Shown: positions 26,185 through 35,217, counted from the stretch's first letter. The stretch: 57,102 nucleotides of DNA from an uncultured bacterium (GCA_903898755.1 CAIUGT010000002.1:1-57102), one strand, 5' to 3'. Notes: generated by a model from the sequence alone, not told the origin. Translations and numbers: made by a program.

Positions 26185-27266
26185 TGAGCGCTACACCCAT
26201 ATGGAAAAAATTCTTGCGCGTTGACATCGCGTTGTTGATCTTGGCGTGCTTGTTGCCAGTGGTGGATCAACGTTTGCACTTGGACATGGTCGACCCAATG
26301 CGCGGCGTCATGGTTTTCGCAATTTTGGCGCTCGGCCTGAATATTGTCACGGGCTTTACTGGGCTTTTGCACTTGGGAATGGCTGCTTTTATGGCGATTG
26401 GCGCCTACGCCTTCGCCATTAGTAGTTGCGACATTTATCCCTTTCAACTTGGTTTTTGGTGGGCAATTCTTTTCACGGCTATCGTGGGCGCGTTCGCTGG
26501 CGTTTTGCTTGGAGCCCCAACATTGGGTTTGCGCGGCGACTATCTCGCCATTGTCACGCTTGGCTTTGGAGAGATCACTCAAGACGTGTTGAAAAATTTG
26601 GATGTTATTACAAAAGGAACGCAAGGCATCAACCCGTTGCCATCGCCACATGTTCCATGGTGGACCGCGACAGGATTTGGCATGCTTGAATTCACAAGCG
26701 AACAGGAACTTCCGTGGTATTGGTTGTTTCTTGCATTCGTTGTGTTGGCAGTTGTGGTGTGCAGAAATCTGGAGCGCAGCCGAACGGGTCGCTCATGGCT
26801 TGCAGTGCGCGAAGACGAACTTGCAGCGCGGTGCATGGGTATCGCGCCAGTACCCGTGAAAATGATCGCCTTTGCAACTGGCGCCGCGCTTGCCGCTGTG
26901 GCCGGCGGACTTTGGGTGAGCATGTATTCAAGCACTGGTGAGCCAGGCAACTACGATTTTCAAGTGAGCATTTTGGCGCTGTGCATTGTGATCGTTGGTG
27001 GAATGGGTTCCATCAACGGAGTGTTGGTTGGATCAATCGCAATGCTTGGTCTTGCCAACATCGCGCTACCCAAGATTGCCAGCGCCATGCAGAGCGCGGG
27101 ATGGGTGAGTTCAGGCAGCGTGTTTGGCAGTCCAAACAACTGGAAATACCTTGTATTTGGCTTGGTTTTAGTGGTCATGATGCGCTTCCGTCCAGATGGT
27201 TTGTTGCCCGCGAAGTTGTCCATTGTGAATTCCAAAAAGAAAAAAGTTGTGGAGCCAGCGTCATGA
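26184..27266 (+). CDS. livM: Branched-chain amino-acid ABC transporter permease LivM
   Basis: A 360-residue LivM-type permease. It contains LGLNIVTGFTGLLHLGMAAFMAIGAYAFA, the GDYLAIVTLGFGEI loop, the EAA-like coupling region RSWLAVREDELAARCMGI, and GGMGSINGVLVGS. It pairs with LivH to form the membrane channel. The end overlaps the livG start by four bases (ATGA), so translation is coupled. The C-terminal tail is Lys-rich (KKKKVV), facing the cytoplasm. Confidence 0.94.
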   Translation: MSATPIWKKFLRVDIALLILACLLPVVDQRLHLDMVDPMRGVMVFAILALGLNIVTGFTGLLHLGMAAFMAIGAYAFAISSCDIYPFQLGFWWAILFTAIVGAFAGVLLGAPTLGLRGDYLAIVTLGFGEITQDVLKNLDVITKGTQGINPLPSPHVPWWTATGFGMLEFTSEQELPWYWLFLAFVVLAVVVCRNLERSRTGRSWLAVREDELAARCMGIAPVPVKMIAFATGAALAAVAGGLWVSMYSSTGEPGNYDFQVSILALCIVIVGGMGSINGVLVGSIAMLGLANIALPKIASAMQSAGWVSSGSVFGSPNNWKYLVFGLVLVVMMRFRPDGLLPAKLSIVNSKKKKVVEPAS

Positions 27267-28321
27267 GTGTGGCTGAGCACATTCAAGATCCAATCTTGGA
27301 AGTGGACGCGGTCACCATGCGTTTTGGTGGGCTTGTGGCCAACGATTGTGTTTCATTTCAAGTGAAGCGTGGCGAAGTGTTCGCGCTCATCGGGCCCAAT
27401 GGAGCCGGCAAGTCAACATTGTTCAATGCCATCACGGGCGTGCACCAAGCAACCGAAGGGCGCGTTCGATTTGAAGGCAAGGAAATTCGACGCGATTGGA
27501 GCGCCACTATTTTTGCGCGCATGATGCTGAACGGAATTGTTCTGGCGTTCTTTGTCACGCTCGCTCTTCGCGCCACCACGTTTTGGAAAGATGTCATAGT
27601 GGCCAATTACATTTACGACGAACCTTTTCCAATCGCGCAAGCCCTACGTTCCTTCGGACCAAGCTTGGCAAGCATTGGATTTTGGGGAGTTGCGTTGCCG
27701 GCGCTGATTGGATTTGTGGTGGGAGCGGGCGGATATGTCACGTTGTGGTCGCGCGCTCGGCGCACGCCCGATTTGATCGCGCGCTCAGGCATGGGAAGGA
27801 CGTTTCAAAACATCCGACTGTTTGGCGAGTTAAGCGTGATTGAAAATGTGTTGGTTGGAATGCACGCCAAATTGCATTGCGGCTTTCTGACAAACATGCT
27901 GCGTTTGCCTAGATTTTTCAGGGAAAACGTGGTCGCTCACCAGAAAGCGTACGAGTTACTTCGCTTTGTTGGACTGGAAGCTCGCGCTGGAGAGGCCGCC
28001 CGAAATTTGCCATACGGTTTACAGCGGCGCTTGGAAATTGCGCGCGCACTTGCTGGCGAGCCGCGCATTTTATTGTTGGATGAACCCGCGGCGGGAATGA
28101 ATCCAACTGAAACTGGAACATTGATGGAATTGATCCGCCGAATTCGCGACTCGGGTGTGACTGTGTTGTTGATCGAACACCACATGCGCGTTGTGATGGG
28201 TGTCAGCGATCGCATTTGCGTGCTGAACTTTGGAAAACAAATCGCGCAGGGAACGCCTGAACAAATTCGCAACGACCCCGCATGCATCGAGGCCTACTTG
28301 GGCAAGGAGGAATTGGGTTGA
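27263..28321 (+). CDS. livG: ABC transporter ATPase LivG with an inserted transmembrane hairpin
   Basis: At 352 residues this is about 100 longer than normal LivG (around 255). The ATPase motifs are intact: Walker A GPNGAGKS (44-51), Q-loop Gln182 (RTFQNIRLF), signature NLPYGLQRRLEIA (248-260), Walker B ILLLDEP (269-275) and H-loop His306. The extra residues (about 79-168) lie between Walker A and the Q-loop, exactly where homologues go from the beta strand to PxxIARxG. They form two hydrophobic helices (about 87-103 and 137-162) with basic flanks and a 33-residue loop between. It is a single unbroken frame within an operon, so not an assembly fusion. The insertion would anchor the ATPase in the membrane. 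Confidence 0.93.
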   Translation: MSVAEHIQDPILEVDAVTMRFGGLVANDCVSFQVKRGEVFALIGPNGAGKSTLFNAITGVHQATEGRVRFEGKEIRRDWSATIFARMMLNGIVLAFFVTLALRATTFWKDVIVANYIYDEPFPIAQALRSFGPSLASIGFWGVALPALIGFVVGAGGYVTLWSRARRTPDLIARSGMGRTFQNIRLFGELSVIENVLVGMHAKLHCGFLTNMLRLPRFFRENVVAHQKAYELLRFVGLEARAGEAARNLPYGLQRRLEIARALAGEPRILLLDEPAAGMNPTETGTLMELIRRIRDSGVTVLLIEHHMRVVMGVSDRICVLNFGKQIAQGTPEQIRNDPACIEAYLGKEELG

Positions 28322-29046
28322 ACACGCATTCCGCTCCAGTTCTTTTAAGCGTGCGTGGCGTGCGAACAGGCTATGGTCCTGCGGATGTTCTGCATGATGT
28401 CTCGCTTGAAGTTCGCGAGCGTGAAATTGTCACGCTCATTGGCGCAAATGGCGCAGGAAAAAGCACCACATTAATGACTATCTCGCGCATTCAGCGTTTG
28501 CGCGCGGGAGTCATCGAATTCGCGGGCCATGACTTGGCCACAACGCCACCCGATCAAGTTGTGGCAATGGGTTTGGCGCAGGTGCCGGAAGGTCGAAGAA
28601 TTTTCCCCCGGCTCACGGTGCGAGAAAATTTGGAAATGGGCGGATTTCTTCGCCGTGATCAATCCGCAATGGCCCGCGACTTGGAGCGTGTGTACGCGCT
28701 GTTTCCAATTCTCAAGGAACGCGATCGTCAGCAGGGCGGAACACTTTCCGGTGGCGAGCAACAAATGTTGGCCATCGGTCGCGCGCTGATGAGCGAGCCG
28801 CGTTTGTTGATGATGGATGAACCAAGCATGGGCATCGCGCCAATTTTAGTCGTGCGTATTTTCCAAGCCATCAAGCAACTGCGCGATGAAGGCATGACTA
28901 TTTTATTGGTGGAACAAAATGCGCGCGCCGCGTTGCGCTTGGCTGATCGCGGCTATGTCATGGAGACTGGCTCCATCACTTTGTCAGGCTTGGGTCGTGA
29001 GTTGCTTGATGATCGTCGGGTGCAAGAGGCGTACTTGGGCGACTAA
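28318..29046 (+). CDS. livF: ABC transporter ATPase LivF
   Basis: The second ATPase of the operon, 242 residues. A TTG start (28318) overlapping the livG stop is chosen because AGGAGG lies seven bases upstream. Motifs are Walker A GANGAGKST, signature LSGGEQQMLAIGRAL, Walker B LLMMDEPSMGI and H-loop VEQNA. Unlike livG it has normal length and no insertion. Together with LivK, LivH, LivM and LivG it makes a complete importer. Confidence 0.95.
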   Translation: MNTHSAPVLLSVRGVRTGYGPADVLHDVSLEVREREIVTLIGANGAGKSTTLMTISRIQRLRAGVIEFAGHDLATTPPDQVVAMGLAQVPEGRRIFPRLTVRENLEMGGFLRRDQSAMARDLERVYALFPILKERDRQQGGTLSGGEQQMLAIGRALMSEPRLLMMDEPSMGIAPILVVRIFQAIKQLRDEGMTILLVEQNARAALRLADRGYVMETGSITLSGLGRELLDDRRVQEAYLGD

Positions 29047-29154
29047 TTCACGCGCCTGAACCAGTCTTCAAAAAGCCCTCAATATCAGCCTGAAACGCTG
29101 TTTTGTCCGTGGGCGTTGGGCAGTTACCATCTGTGTTGGAGAATTTTCTGTCAG

Positions 29155-30132
29155 ATGCGCGAATACAAAATACGAAATGATTTAGAGCGCGCCGTCATAG
29201 ATGGCTTCGCGCTTCCGCTTGGAATTCAGCCCATCAATTTGCCAAGTCCCAACCAGGGCTACACGCTTGAATTTCATGAGGGCGAGGACGGCGATCCCGA
29301 CACATTCTCATTTCATATTGTCACCAGCCATGATCGCATGTTGGGTCTTGTGCGCGAGGCGCTTGGTTTGCTGCCCGAGCAAGTCACGCCCATCATGGAA
29401 GTTGGAAGTCGCGACGCCTATCGCAGCGTGGATGTGTTCATGGGCCGTGAAGAAATTTCCTTCGAGGCGTTCCTTGAAATTTGGGAGGGCTTCGAGCCCG
29501 TCATCATGGAGGACGCCAGCATTGGTGTTGGCGCCAACGCGGAGGAGCCATTTGTTGAAGTGTTCCTGGATTCTTGGAAGGGTTTGCTTGTGCATGTGGC
29601 CGCCGACAACAAGGAAACGGTGGAGCGCATGTTGCGCCGTCATTCGCTGCATGAAGTAGAGGAGACCTGGCCTGATTCACTTGATGAAGTTTTGTCGCCG
29701 CCGTCGCATGTGCGCGATGTCTTGGCGATCGAGGACGATCAAAGTCCCGATTTAGACGAAGTGCTTTTGCAGGTTCGTGAATGTTGGGGCCTTGAACTAG
29801 ATGTCGACCCCGACACCAATGTTGATGACGCCGGTCGCGAGCTTGGCAGCACGTTGTGGCACTCCATTGCGGTGTGCTTGGATCTCAACAGCGACGAGTC
29901 AAGCGATCATCCTTCTGGTGGCTACATCACATTTTGGATTACAGCCAAAAACACGGCGGAAGTAGAGCAATTGGCGCGCGAGCGTTTGCAAAAAGAAAAT
30001 CGCTGGTTGCTGCAAAGTTTTTACACGCTCGACCGCGTTGCCTTTGATGAGCGACCGGAGGCGTTGGATCATCTGCCAATGAAGGGTAGAAAATCCGAGG
30101 TGCATTTGGTTGAGGAAGATCCCTGGGGCTAA
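29155..30132 (+). CDS. Acidic protein of unknown function
   Basis: A 325-residue, very acidic soluble protein, without signal peptide or membrane helix. I recognise no domain. Runs of aligned hydrophobic and acidic residues (VDVFMGREEISFEAFLE, WHSIAVCLDLNSDESSD) suggest two alpha/beta lobes, each of about 130 residues, joined near residues 180-200. GGAGA precedes the ATG at a longer than usual spacing. It follows livF by 108 bases and may be separately transcribed. Confidence 0.75.
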   Translation: MREYKIRNDLERAVIDGFALPLGIQPINLPSPNQGYTLEFHEGEDGDPDTFSFHIVTSHDRMLGLVREALGLLPEQVTPIMEVGSRDAYRSVDVFMGREEISFEAFLEIWEGFEPVIMEDASIGVGANAEEPFVEVFLDSWKGLLVHVAADNKETVERMLRRHSLHEVEETWPDSLDEVLSPPSHVRDVLAIEDDQSPDLDEVLLQVRECWGLELDVDPDTNVDDAGRELGSTLWHSIAVCLDLNSDESSDHPSGGYITFWITAKNTAEVEQLARERLQKENRWLLQSFYTLDRVAFDERPEALDHLPMKGRKSEVHLVEEDPWG

Positions 30133-30213
30133 GGGTTCCTTGCGTTGTGTGCGTGTTCAATCGCGCGTTGTGTGAATGAAATGTCAACACCGCTTTGTGC
30201 GCCGCTCCACTCC

Positions 30214-30834
30214 TTACATATAAAGTGAATGCTGCTTGATGTACGCGTTCACCGCTGGATCAATCAGCGTTTCATCTAGCGGTGCGCCCGCCTTAAGGTT
30301 GCCGCGCAGTTGCGTGCTTGAATCCGCCGCGGCTTCAAGTGGAAGAATCCACGGGCGCCACACGTTTGCGGTGGCAGCGTCTTGACGCGCAGCAATCTGT
30401 TGCAAAAGGTCATGCGCATTCAGCGGTGCCCGCGGCACAACCACCGGCGTGGCAAGCGCAAGAATTCCTTGCGGGTCTTTCCATGAATAAAAGTTCAACG
30501 CTTGATCGCCGCCAAGCAACAGAAAAAACTGCGCGGTCGGAAATTGCGCGCGCAAATTGTTCAGCGTGTCCACAGTGAAACTCGCGCCGCCGCGCGCGAT
30601 CTCTTGCGTATCAATCACGGCGCGCGCTTCGCCCGCAAACGCGATCCGCAACATGGCCTCGCGGTGGTGCGCGGCGGTGGTGGGTTGCTCTTGCCGCTGC
30701 GGATTGATATTGGCGGGAATCACGCGGATTTCATCGGCGCCAATAGCCGCCGCCGCTTGTTGCGCCAATGAAACATGGCGGCGATGCGGCGGGTTAAACG
30801 AGCCACCAAACACAAGCACTTTGCGCGCGCTCAT
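30214..30834 (-). CDS. nadD: Nicotinate-nucleotide adenylyltransferase
   Basis: The ATG at 30834 (GGAGCGGAC upstream) gives 206 residues starting right before the nucleotidyltransferase motif VFGGSFNPPHRRH, where the HxxH-type pair binds the phosphates. The GGDQALNFYSWKD region and closing residues fit NadD, which makes deamido-NAD from nicotinate mononucleotide and ATP. The usual C-terminal ISST(R)xR motif is replaced by SSTQLRGNLKAG, a modest variant. It lies about 70 bases downstream of the nucleosidase gene and may be cotranscribed with it. Confidence 0.93.
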   Translation of the reverse strand: MSARKVLVFGGSFNPPHRRHVSLAQQAAAAIGADEIRVIPANINPQRQEQPTTAAHHREAMLRIAFAGEARAVIDTQEIARGGASFTVDTLNNLRAQFPTAQFFLLLGGDQALNFYSWKDPQGILALATPVVVPRAPLNAHDLLQQIAARQDAATANVWRPWILPLEAAADSSTQLRGNLKAGAPLDETLIDPAVNAYIKQHSLYM

Positions 30835-30904
30835 GAAGTCCGCTCCATCAATTTGTATTGCATTCCACGCGCATGCAGGCAACGCATTTGCGCGCAGATT
30901 GCGC

Positions 30905-31612
30905 TCATGAAGGCAACTCCATCAACGCGCGCTCAACAATGTCGCAGGCGTTGTTCATGGCCAAAGTGCATTTTTGCCCCAAGTGCCGCAGCAATGGAAT
31001 TTGCCACGGATGCGTGGCAACATGCAGCGCGATAGCCAAAGGGCGCGGGGCGCCCGCGGCGTTGACAAAGTTGAACACGCCAGGGGGAAGTTGCGTTTGA
31101 ACATCGTCACTCACGCCACGGACAATCAGCCATCGCCAACCGGCTTGCGCCGCGGCGCGCGCAAAGTGCGCGGACTCCATGTCCACCATGTCGCAAGAAA
31201 ATTGTCGCGCGGTTTGCGCTTTCACATGCGTGTCGGCCAGTAAAACATCCGCGCAAAAAAGCGGCAGCGCCGCGGAATTCATGGGTGTATCAACAGACGA
31301 AAATTCCTTTGACGCAAGCGGGGGCGTGTTCACGCCACTCGGCATCCACGGCGCGGGTATCACGCTGCCATTGGGCGCGGTCACGTGCGATGCGACATAC
31401 GCCTGCCCCAACTTGGCGCGCGCGCTTAATCCGCCGGCGAGGCCGCACAAGATCACGTTTGTTCCCGCGCCAAATTCATTGGCCAAATCTTTCAGCGCAT
31501 GCGCGCAATGTTCGCCAACTCCAATGGTGCGGATCACGCAGCGGTTGCCCAAGCGCTTGCTGGCAATGTCGCTTTCAAAATTCATGGCGCACAACATCAA
31601 GGTGGTGGACAT
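30905..31612 (-). CDS. Purine-nucleoside phosphorylase/MTA-SAH nucleosidase family protein
   Basis: The ATG at 31612 gives 235 residues. The phosphorylase-family-1 hallmark MVDMESAHFARAA, with the acidic residue that contacts ribose, is clear. Also visible are the early LCGLAGGL turn and RGVSDD, the aspartate of which activates the base. The family includes MTA/SAH nucleosidase, futalosine hydrolase and the hopanoid-linked HpnG, and the motifs do not settle which. No mqn or hopanoid genes are nearby. Confidence 0.85.
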   Translation of the reverse strand: MSTTLMLCAMNFESDIASKRLGNRCVIRTIGVGEHCAHALKDLANEFGAGTNVILCGLAGGLSARAKLGQAYVASHVTAPNGSVIPAPWMPSGVNTPPLASKEFSSVDTPMNSAALPLFCADVLLADTHVKAQTARQFSCDMVDMESAHFARAAAQAGWRWLIVRGVSDDVQTQLPPGVFNFVNAAGAPRPLAIALHVATHPWQIPLLRHLGQKCTLAMNNACDIVERALMELPS

Positions 31613-31767
31613 ATCAATTACGGTATCCGATCTCGTCAGTGCAGCGGTTAGAGTGCGGCAAGATCGGGGAAAGCCCAAGCCAATCATCACGGCTTGAAAT
31701 AAATCAAAGAAATAGGCCAGCCTAGAAAGCGCTCCACGCGCTCAATTTCAGCGCATTGTCAAGCGAT

Positions 31768-31795
31768 TTGTGGCGTTGAACTTGCTCGCTATACT
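31768..31795 (+). promoter_or_regulatory. Promoter candidate for tRNA-Glu(CTC)
   Basis: TTGTGG (31768-31773) and TATACT (31790-31795) are separated by 16 bases and lie about 50 bases before the tRNA. They match the sigma-70 consensus at most positions. Confidence 0.6.
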
Positions 31796-31845
31796 CTTTC
31801 CGCTACTGAATTGATCCGTGAATCTGTTTGTATTGCCGCTTGTTT

Positions 31846-31920
31846 GGCCCCATCGTCTAGCCCGGCTTAGGACATATCCCTCTCACGGATGGAACAGGGG
31901 TTCGAATCCCCTTGGGGTCA
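31846..31920 (+). tRNA. tRNA-Glu(CTC)
   Basis: A 75-base cloverleaf: acceptor GGCCCCA with TGGGGTC, discriminator A, anticodon loop CTCTCAC giving CTC, T-loop GGTTCGAATCC. It reads GAG. CCA is not encoded. Confidence 0.96.
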
Positions 31921-31947
31921 CTTTCACTTCACTGTTCGCAAGAGTCG

Positions 31948-31977
31948 TTCGACGATTTCGCTCGTTCACTCTATAGT
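31948..31977 (+). promoter_or_regulatory. Promoter candidate for tRNA-Glu(TTC)
   Basis: TTCGAC (31948-31953) and TATAGT (31972-31977) with an 18-base spacer, ending 12 bases before the second tRNA. The pair of tRNA genes therefore seems independently transcribed. Confidence 0.55.
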
Positions 31978-31989
31978 CCATTGTTCGCC

Positions 31990-32064
31990 GGCCCCATCGT
32001 CTAGCCTGGCTTAGGACACCACCCTTTCAAGGTGGCTACAGGGGTTCAAATCCCCTTGGGGTCA
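31990..32064 (+). tRNA. tRNA-Glu(TTC)
   Basis: A 75-base tRNA closely similar to the preceding one except in the anticodon arm and D-stem: anticodon loop CTTTCAA gives TTC, reading GAA (and GAG by wobble). The T-loop has GGTTCAAATCC. Confidence 0.96.
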
Positions 32065-32128
32065 TTTCTTCACTCGCGGATTTCATGCAATTTTAATAAT
32101 TGCAGAATACCCGCGCTCCGTTGCGTGC

Positions 32129-33943
32129 ATGACAATCGGCGCAATTCAAATGGCAGAAAATAGAAAACCATTTCGCGTCCGACCACCGCGCGCAAAAATC
32201 GCAAATTTTCTTTGGCCCATCATTCGGATTATCACGGGCATCTGCCGCGTTGAAGATGTGGTTGAGAAGTCGCACCAAATTGTTGGTGATGGAAAATTGC
32301 TTGACGCGTTGAACCGCGCCTCTCGCATTTACCTGGATTGCTCAGTGGAGGATCGCGAGCGTATTCCTAAAACTGGCGCGCTGCTTGTGGTGGCCAATCA
32401 TCCAATGGGTGCGCCTGACGCGCAACTGATTTCCACGCTGATTGATTCGGTTCGAAGCGATGTGAAATTCATTGCCAATGAACTTTTGTGTCAAATTCCA
32501 GTTGTCGCGGAGCGTTCGCTGGGCGTGAAAATTATTGGCAAGCCAACCGTCACCACCAACATGAATACGCTGCGGGAAGCGCTGCACTGGCTTTCCAATG
32601 GCGGATGTCTTTGCGTGTTTCCTTCGGGTGAAGTCAGCCATTCCACATGGAGTCGTTGGCGCGCCGTGGATGCTTTGTGGCAAACGCAAATTGCAAAATT
32701 GGCGCGCATTACCCAGCCCACCGTGTTGCCAGTGTTTATCGCGGGGCGAAATCCATGGTGGTTTCAAATCGCGGGTTTGATTCATCCAATGTTGCGCACA
32801 GCGTTGTTGGCGCATTGCTATCCAATTCAGTTTGATAAGAAACTTCCCGTAGCGGTCGGCACGCCTATTCAAGCCAGTGAAATTGAGGCCTTTGAGAGCG
32901 ATGAAGAATTGATTGGATATTTCCGCTTGCGCACGTATGTGTTGCGCGCTCGGCTGGATGAAAAAGCCGCCAATACAGGCGCCATTACCTACACAACACC
33001 GTTGCTTGAAATGCCGCAACATGCGCCGGAGGAATTGGCCGCCGAAATTTCAGGTTTGCCGCAATCCGATTTGTTGCTCAAGCAAGGCGAGTGCGAAGTG
33101 TGGTGCACGCAAAGCGAAAAAATTCCGTTGACCATGTTGGAAATTGGCCGCTTGCGTGAGGAGGCCTTCCGCGCCGTTGGCGAAGGCTCGGGCAAAGCCA
33201 TTGATATAGATCGCTTTGACCGCCACTATCGGCAATTGTTGGTGTGGAACACGCGAACGCAAGAAGTCATGGGAGGCTATCGAATGGGATTGACCGATGA
33301 AATTCTTGCCGCCCACGGAATTGACGGTTTGTACACCAGCACGCTGTTTGATTATTCGCCAAGCATGTTGCGGTCACTTGGACCAGCGCTTGAACTTGGA
33401 AGAAGTTGGGTGGCGCGCGCGCATCAAAAAAAACCATTGCCTTTGTTGTTGCTTTGGCGTGGCATTGCGCGCTTTGCGTTGCAGCGGCCGCAGTATGCAA
33501 TTCTGCTTGGGCCAGTCAGTATTTCAGACGCATACCAAAGCATGTCCAAGCGGCTCATCATGGCGTTTCTGAAAACGCATCACGCCATTGATCGATTCGC
33601 CAAAGATGTGAAGCCGAAAAATCCGCCGAACATGGAGCCGTTTCTCGATTGGGATCCTGCGCACACGCACGCCGCGGTTCGCAATGTCGCCGATGTGGAT
33701 CGACTTATTCAAGAAGTGGAGGCCGATGGGCGCAAAATGCCGGTGTTGCTGCGGCAATATCTCAAGCTGAATGCGCGCTTGATCGCCTTCAATGTGGATC
33801 CGGAATTTGGAAATGTGGTTGATGGACTCATGTTCATGGACTTGCGAAAGATGTCCACGCGTATTCAGGATTACTACTTTGGGCGCGAGCAAGCCGATCA
33901 ATTCCGAGCGTTTCACGCACGTTCCAACGCGCCGGTTGCTTGA
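32129..33943 (+). CDS. Fused acyltransferase: PlsC-like plus OlsB-like GNAT (bifunctional ornithine/amino-lipid synthase type)
   Basis: A 604-residue two-domain protein. The N-terminal half is a glycerophospholipid-acyltransferase domain: NHPMGAPD (motif with catalytic His91 and Asp) and FPSGEVS (about 165). The C-terminal half (from about residue 310) resembles the hemolysin/OlsB N-acyltransferase fold, with LTMLEIGRLREEAFRAVGEGSG and YRMGLTDE. Joining these two is the layout of OlsF-type enzymes that make ornithine lipids in two acylations. No ornithine lipid has been shown here, so the amino acid could differ. The start may be ATG 32129 or 32150. It stands alone between tRNA-Glu and aroB. 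Confidence 0.85.
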   Translation: MTIGAIQMAENRKPFRVRPPRAKIANFLWPIIRIITGICRVEDVVEKSHQIVGDGKLLDALNRASRIYLDCSVEDRERIPKTGALLVVANHPMGAPDAQLISTLIDSVRSDVKFIANELLCQIPVVAERSLGVKIIGKPTVTTNMNTLREALHWLSNGGCLCVFPSGEVSHSTWSRWRAVDALWQTQIAKLARITQPTVLPVFIAGRNPWWFQIAGLIHPMLRTALLAHCYPIQFDKKLPVAVGTPIQASEIEAFESDEELIGYFRLRTYVLRARLDEKAANTGAITYTTPLLEMPQHAPEELAAEISGLPQSDLLLKQGECEVWCTQSEKIPLTMLEIGRLREEAFRAVGEGSGKAIDIDRFDRHYRQLLVWNTRTQEVMGGYRMGLTDEILAAHGIDGLYTSTLFDYSPSMLRSLGPALELGRSWVARAHQKKPLPLLLLWRGIARFALQRPQYAILLGPVSISDAYQSMSKRLIMAFLKTHHAIDRFAKDVKPKNPPNMEPFLDWDPAHTHAAVRNVADVDRLIQEVEADGRKMPVLLRQYLKLNARLIAFNVDPEFGNVVDGLMFMDLRKMSTRIQDYYFGREQADQFRAFHARSNAPVA

Positions 33944-34065
33944 AGTGCTCCTCGTTCAAGCGTCGGCTTGTGCGGATCTGTTGCGCAACCCATCTCTCCG
34001 TTGACGCGCGGTGAATTTAAAAATTCGCACTTGCTGAATTCATCGCAAGGGGCGAGTATGCGCCT

Positions 34066-35217
34066 ATGCAAGCGATCTCTGTGCAAAGTGCGCATGGTAA
34101 TTACGACATTCAAGTTGGTGACGCGCTGTTGCAAAGTGTGGGCGCGGTCATCGCACAAAAAATTCCAAAGGCTCGCGTGGCGGTACTGGTGGTGGATCAG
34201 GCCATTGAGCTCACATGGGCGCGTGAAGTTGCGGCTTCGCTTCAAGCGGCTGGCTTGCGAGTGGTCACGCATGTTGTCCATGCCAGCGAGGACAATAAAT
34301 CCATCGCGCAAGTTGAAAAAGTTTGGCGCTTGCTGCTTGCGGAGCGCGTGCAACGCAGCGATGTCTTATGCGCAATGGGCGGTGGAATTGTGGGCGATAT
34401 GGCTGCTTTTGCGGCATCCACGTACATGCGTGGCATTGCCACGGTGATGATTCCCACCACATTGCTTGCAATGGTGGACGCCGCGATTGGTGGCAAGACA
34501 GCGGTGAATCTTCCACTGTCCAGCGACCCGCTTGATGCAGGTCATTCCAAAAACTTGTCGACAAACTTGTCGACAAACTTGGCGAAAAATATGGCGGGAA
34601 CTATTTGCGCGCCGGCTTGGGTGGCAAGCGATGTTCGCACGCTGACAACGCTTTCCACGCGCGAGTTTCGCTGCGGTCTTGCGGAGTGCGTCAAGCACGC
34701 GCTACTTGTGGATGCATCAATGTTGGCCTGGCTTGAAACACATCGCGAAGGGTTGCGCGCCATGGATCCGGCGCGACTTGTGGAACTGGTCCATCGATCA
34801 GCTTCTGTCAAAGCGGCAATTGTTTCGCGAGACGAGCGTGAACAAGGCGAGCGTGCGCACTTGAATTTGGGGCACACATTCGCGCACGCGATTGAATCTC
34901 TTTTGCATGATCAGGTTCACCATGGTGAGGCCGTTTCCATAGGGTTGGTGGCCATGGCGGCGGCAAGTCAGGCGGCGGGTTGGTGGCCTGATGCTGACAA
35001 ATTCCAACTTTCCAAGCGACTCACCGATTTGGGCTTGCCAGTTCGTATGCCTGCCAAGGTTGATCGGGAACAGCTTAAAAACGCTATGAAACTCGATAAA
35101 AAGGGGCAATCTGGAGCTGTTCGATTGGTGCTTCTCAAGGGTCTAGGTCGCCCTGGCGTGCTTGATGCGGCCAGTGAGCAAGTGATCAACGCCGGCCTTG
35201 ACGCCATTGGCTCTTGA
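34066..35217 (+). CDS. aroB: 3-dehydroquinate synthase with a small repeat insertion
   Basis: A 383-residue enzyme of the shikimate pathway that cyclises DAHP using NAD and a divalent metal. Signatures are CAMGGGIVGDMAAFAASTYMRG, PTTLLAMVDAAIGGKTAVN, and the metal site LNLGHTFAHAIE, HHGEAVSIG. Between GGKTAVN and KNMAG, where homologues have roughly HPLGKN, about 20 residues are added, including a triplicated NLS/TNL segment from a 12-base DNA repeat. No arginine-rich or bifunctional fusion is present. Its closest neighbours are functionally unrelated. Confidence 0.94.
   Translation: MQAISVQSAHGNYDIQVGDALLQSVGAVIAQKIPKARVAVLVVDQAIELTWAREVAASLQAAGLRVVTHVVHASEDNKSIAQVEKVWRLLLAERVQRSDVLCAMGGGIVGDMAAFAASTYMRGIATVMIPTTLLAMVDAAIGGKTAVNLPLSSDPLDAGHSKNLSTNLSTNLAKNMAGTICAPAWVASDVRTLTTLSTREFRCGLAECVKHALLVDASMLAWLETHREGLRAMDPARLVELVHRSASVKAAIVSRDEREQGERAHLNLGHTFAHAIESLLHDQVHHGEAVSIGLVAMAAASQAAGWWPDADKFQLSKRLTDLGLPVRMPAKVDREQLKNAMKLDKKGQSGAVRLVLLKGLGRPGVLDAASEQVINAGLDAIGS
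34551..34586 (+). repeat. 12-base in-frame tandem repeat within aroB
   Basis: AAACTTGTCGAC occurs twice in a row (34551-34562 and 34563-34574), followed by a variant copy, AAACTTGGCGAA. It encodes the repeated NLST/NLAK stretch in a surface loop next to the NAD site. The exactness of the two copies indicates a recent duplication. Confidence 0.9.

Noticed and set aside
27263-28321. LivG length as a frameshift or fusion artefact
   Set aside because: The frame is unbroken, both halves of the ATPase align, and livM and livF overlaps are intact.
31846-32064. The two tRNA-Glu genes as a repeat or an integration site
   Set aside because: They differ in anticodon arm and each has its own promoter; no integrase or partial tRNA repeat is nearby.
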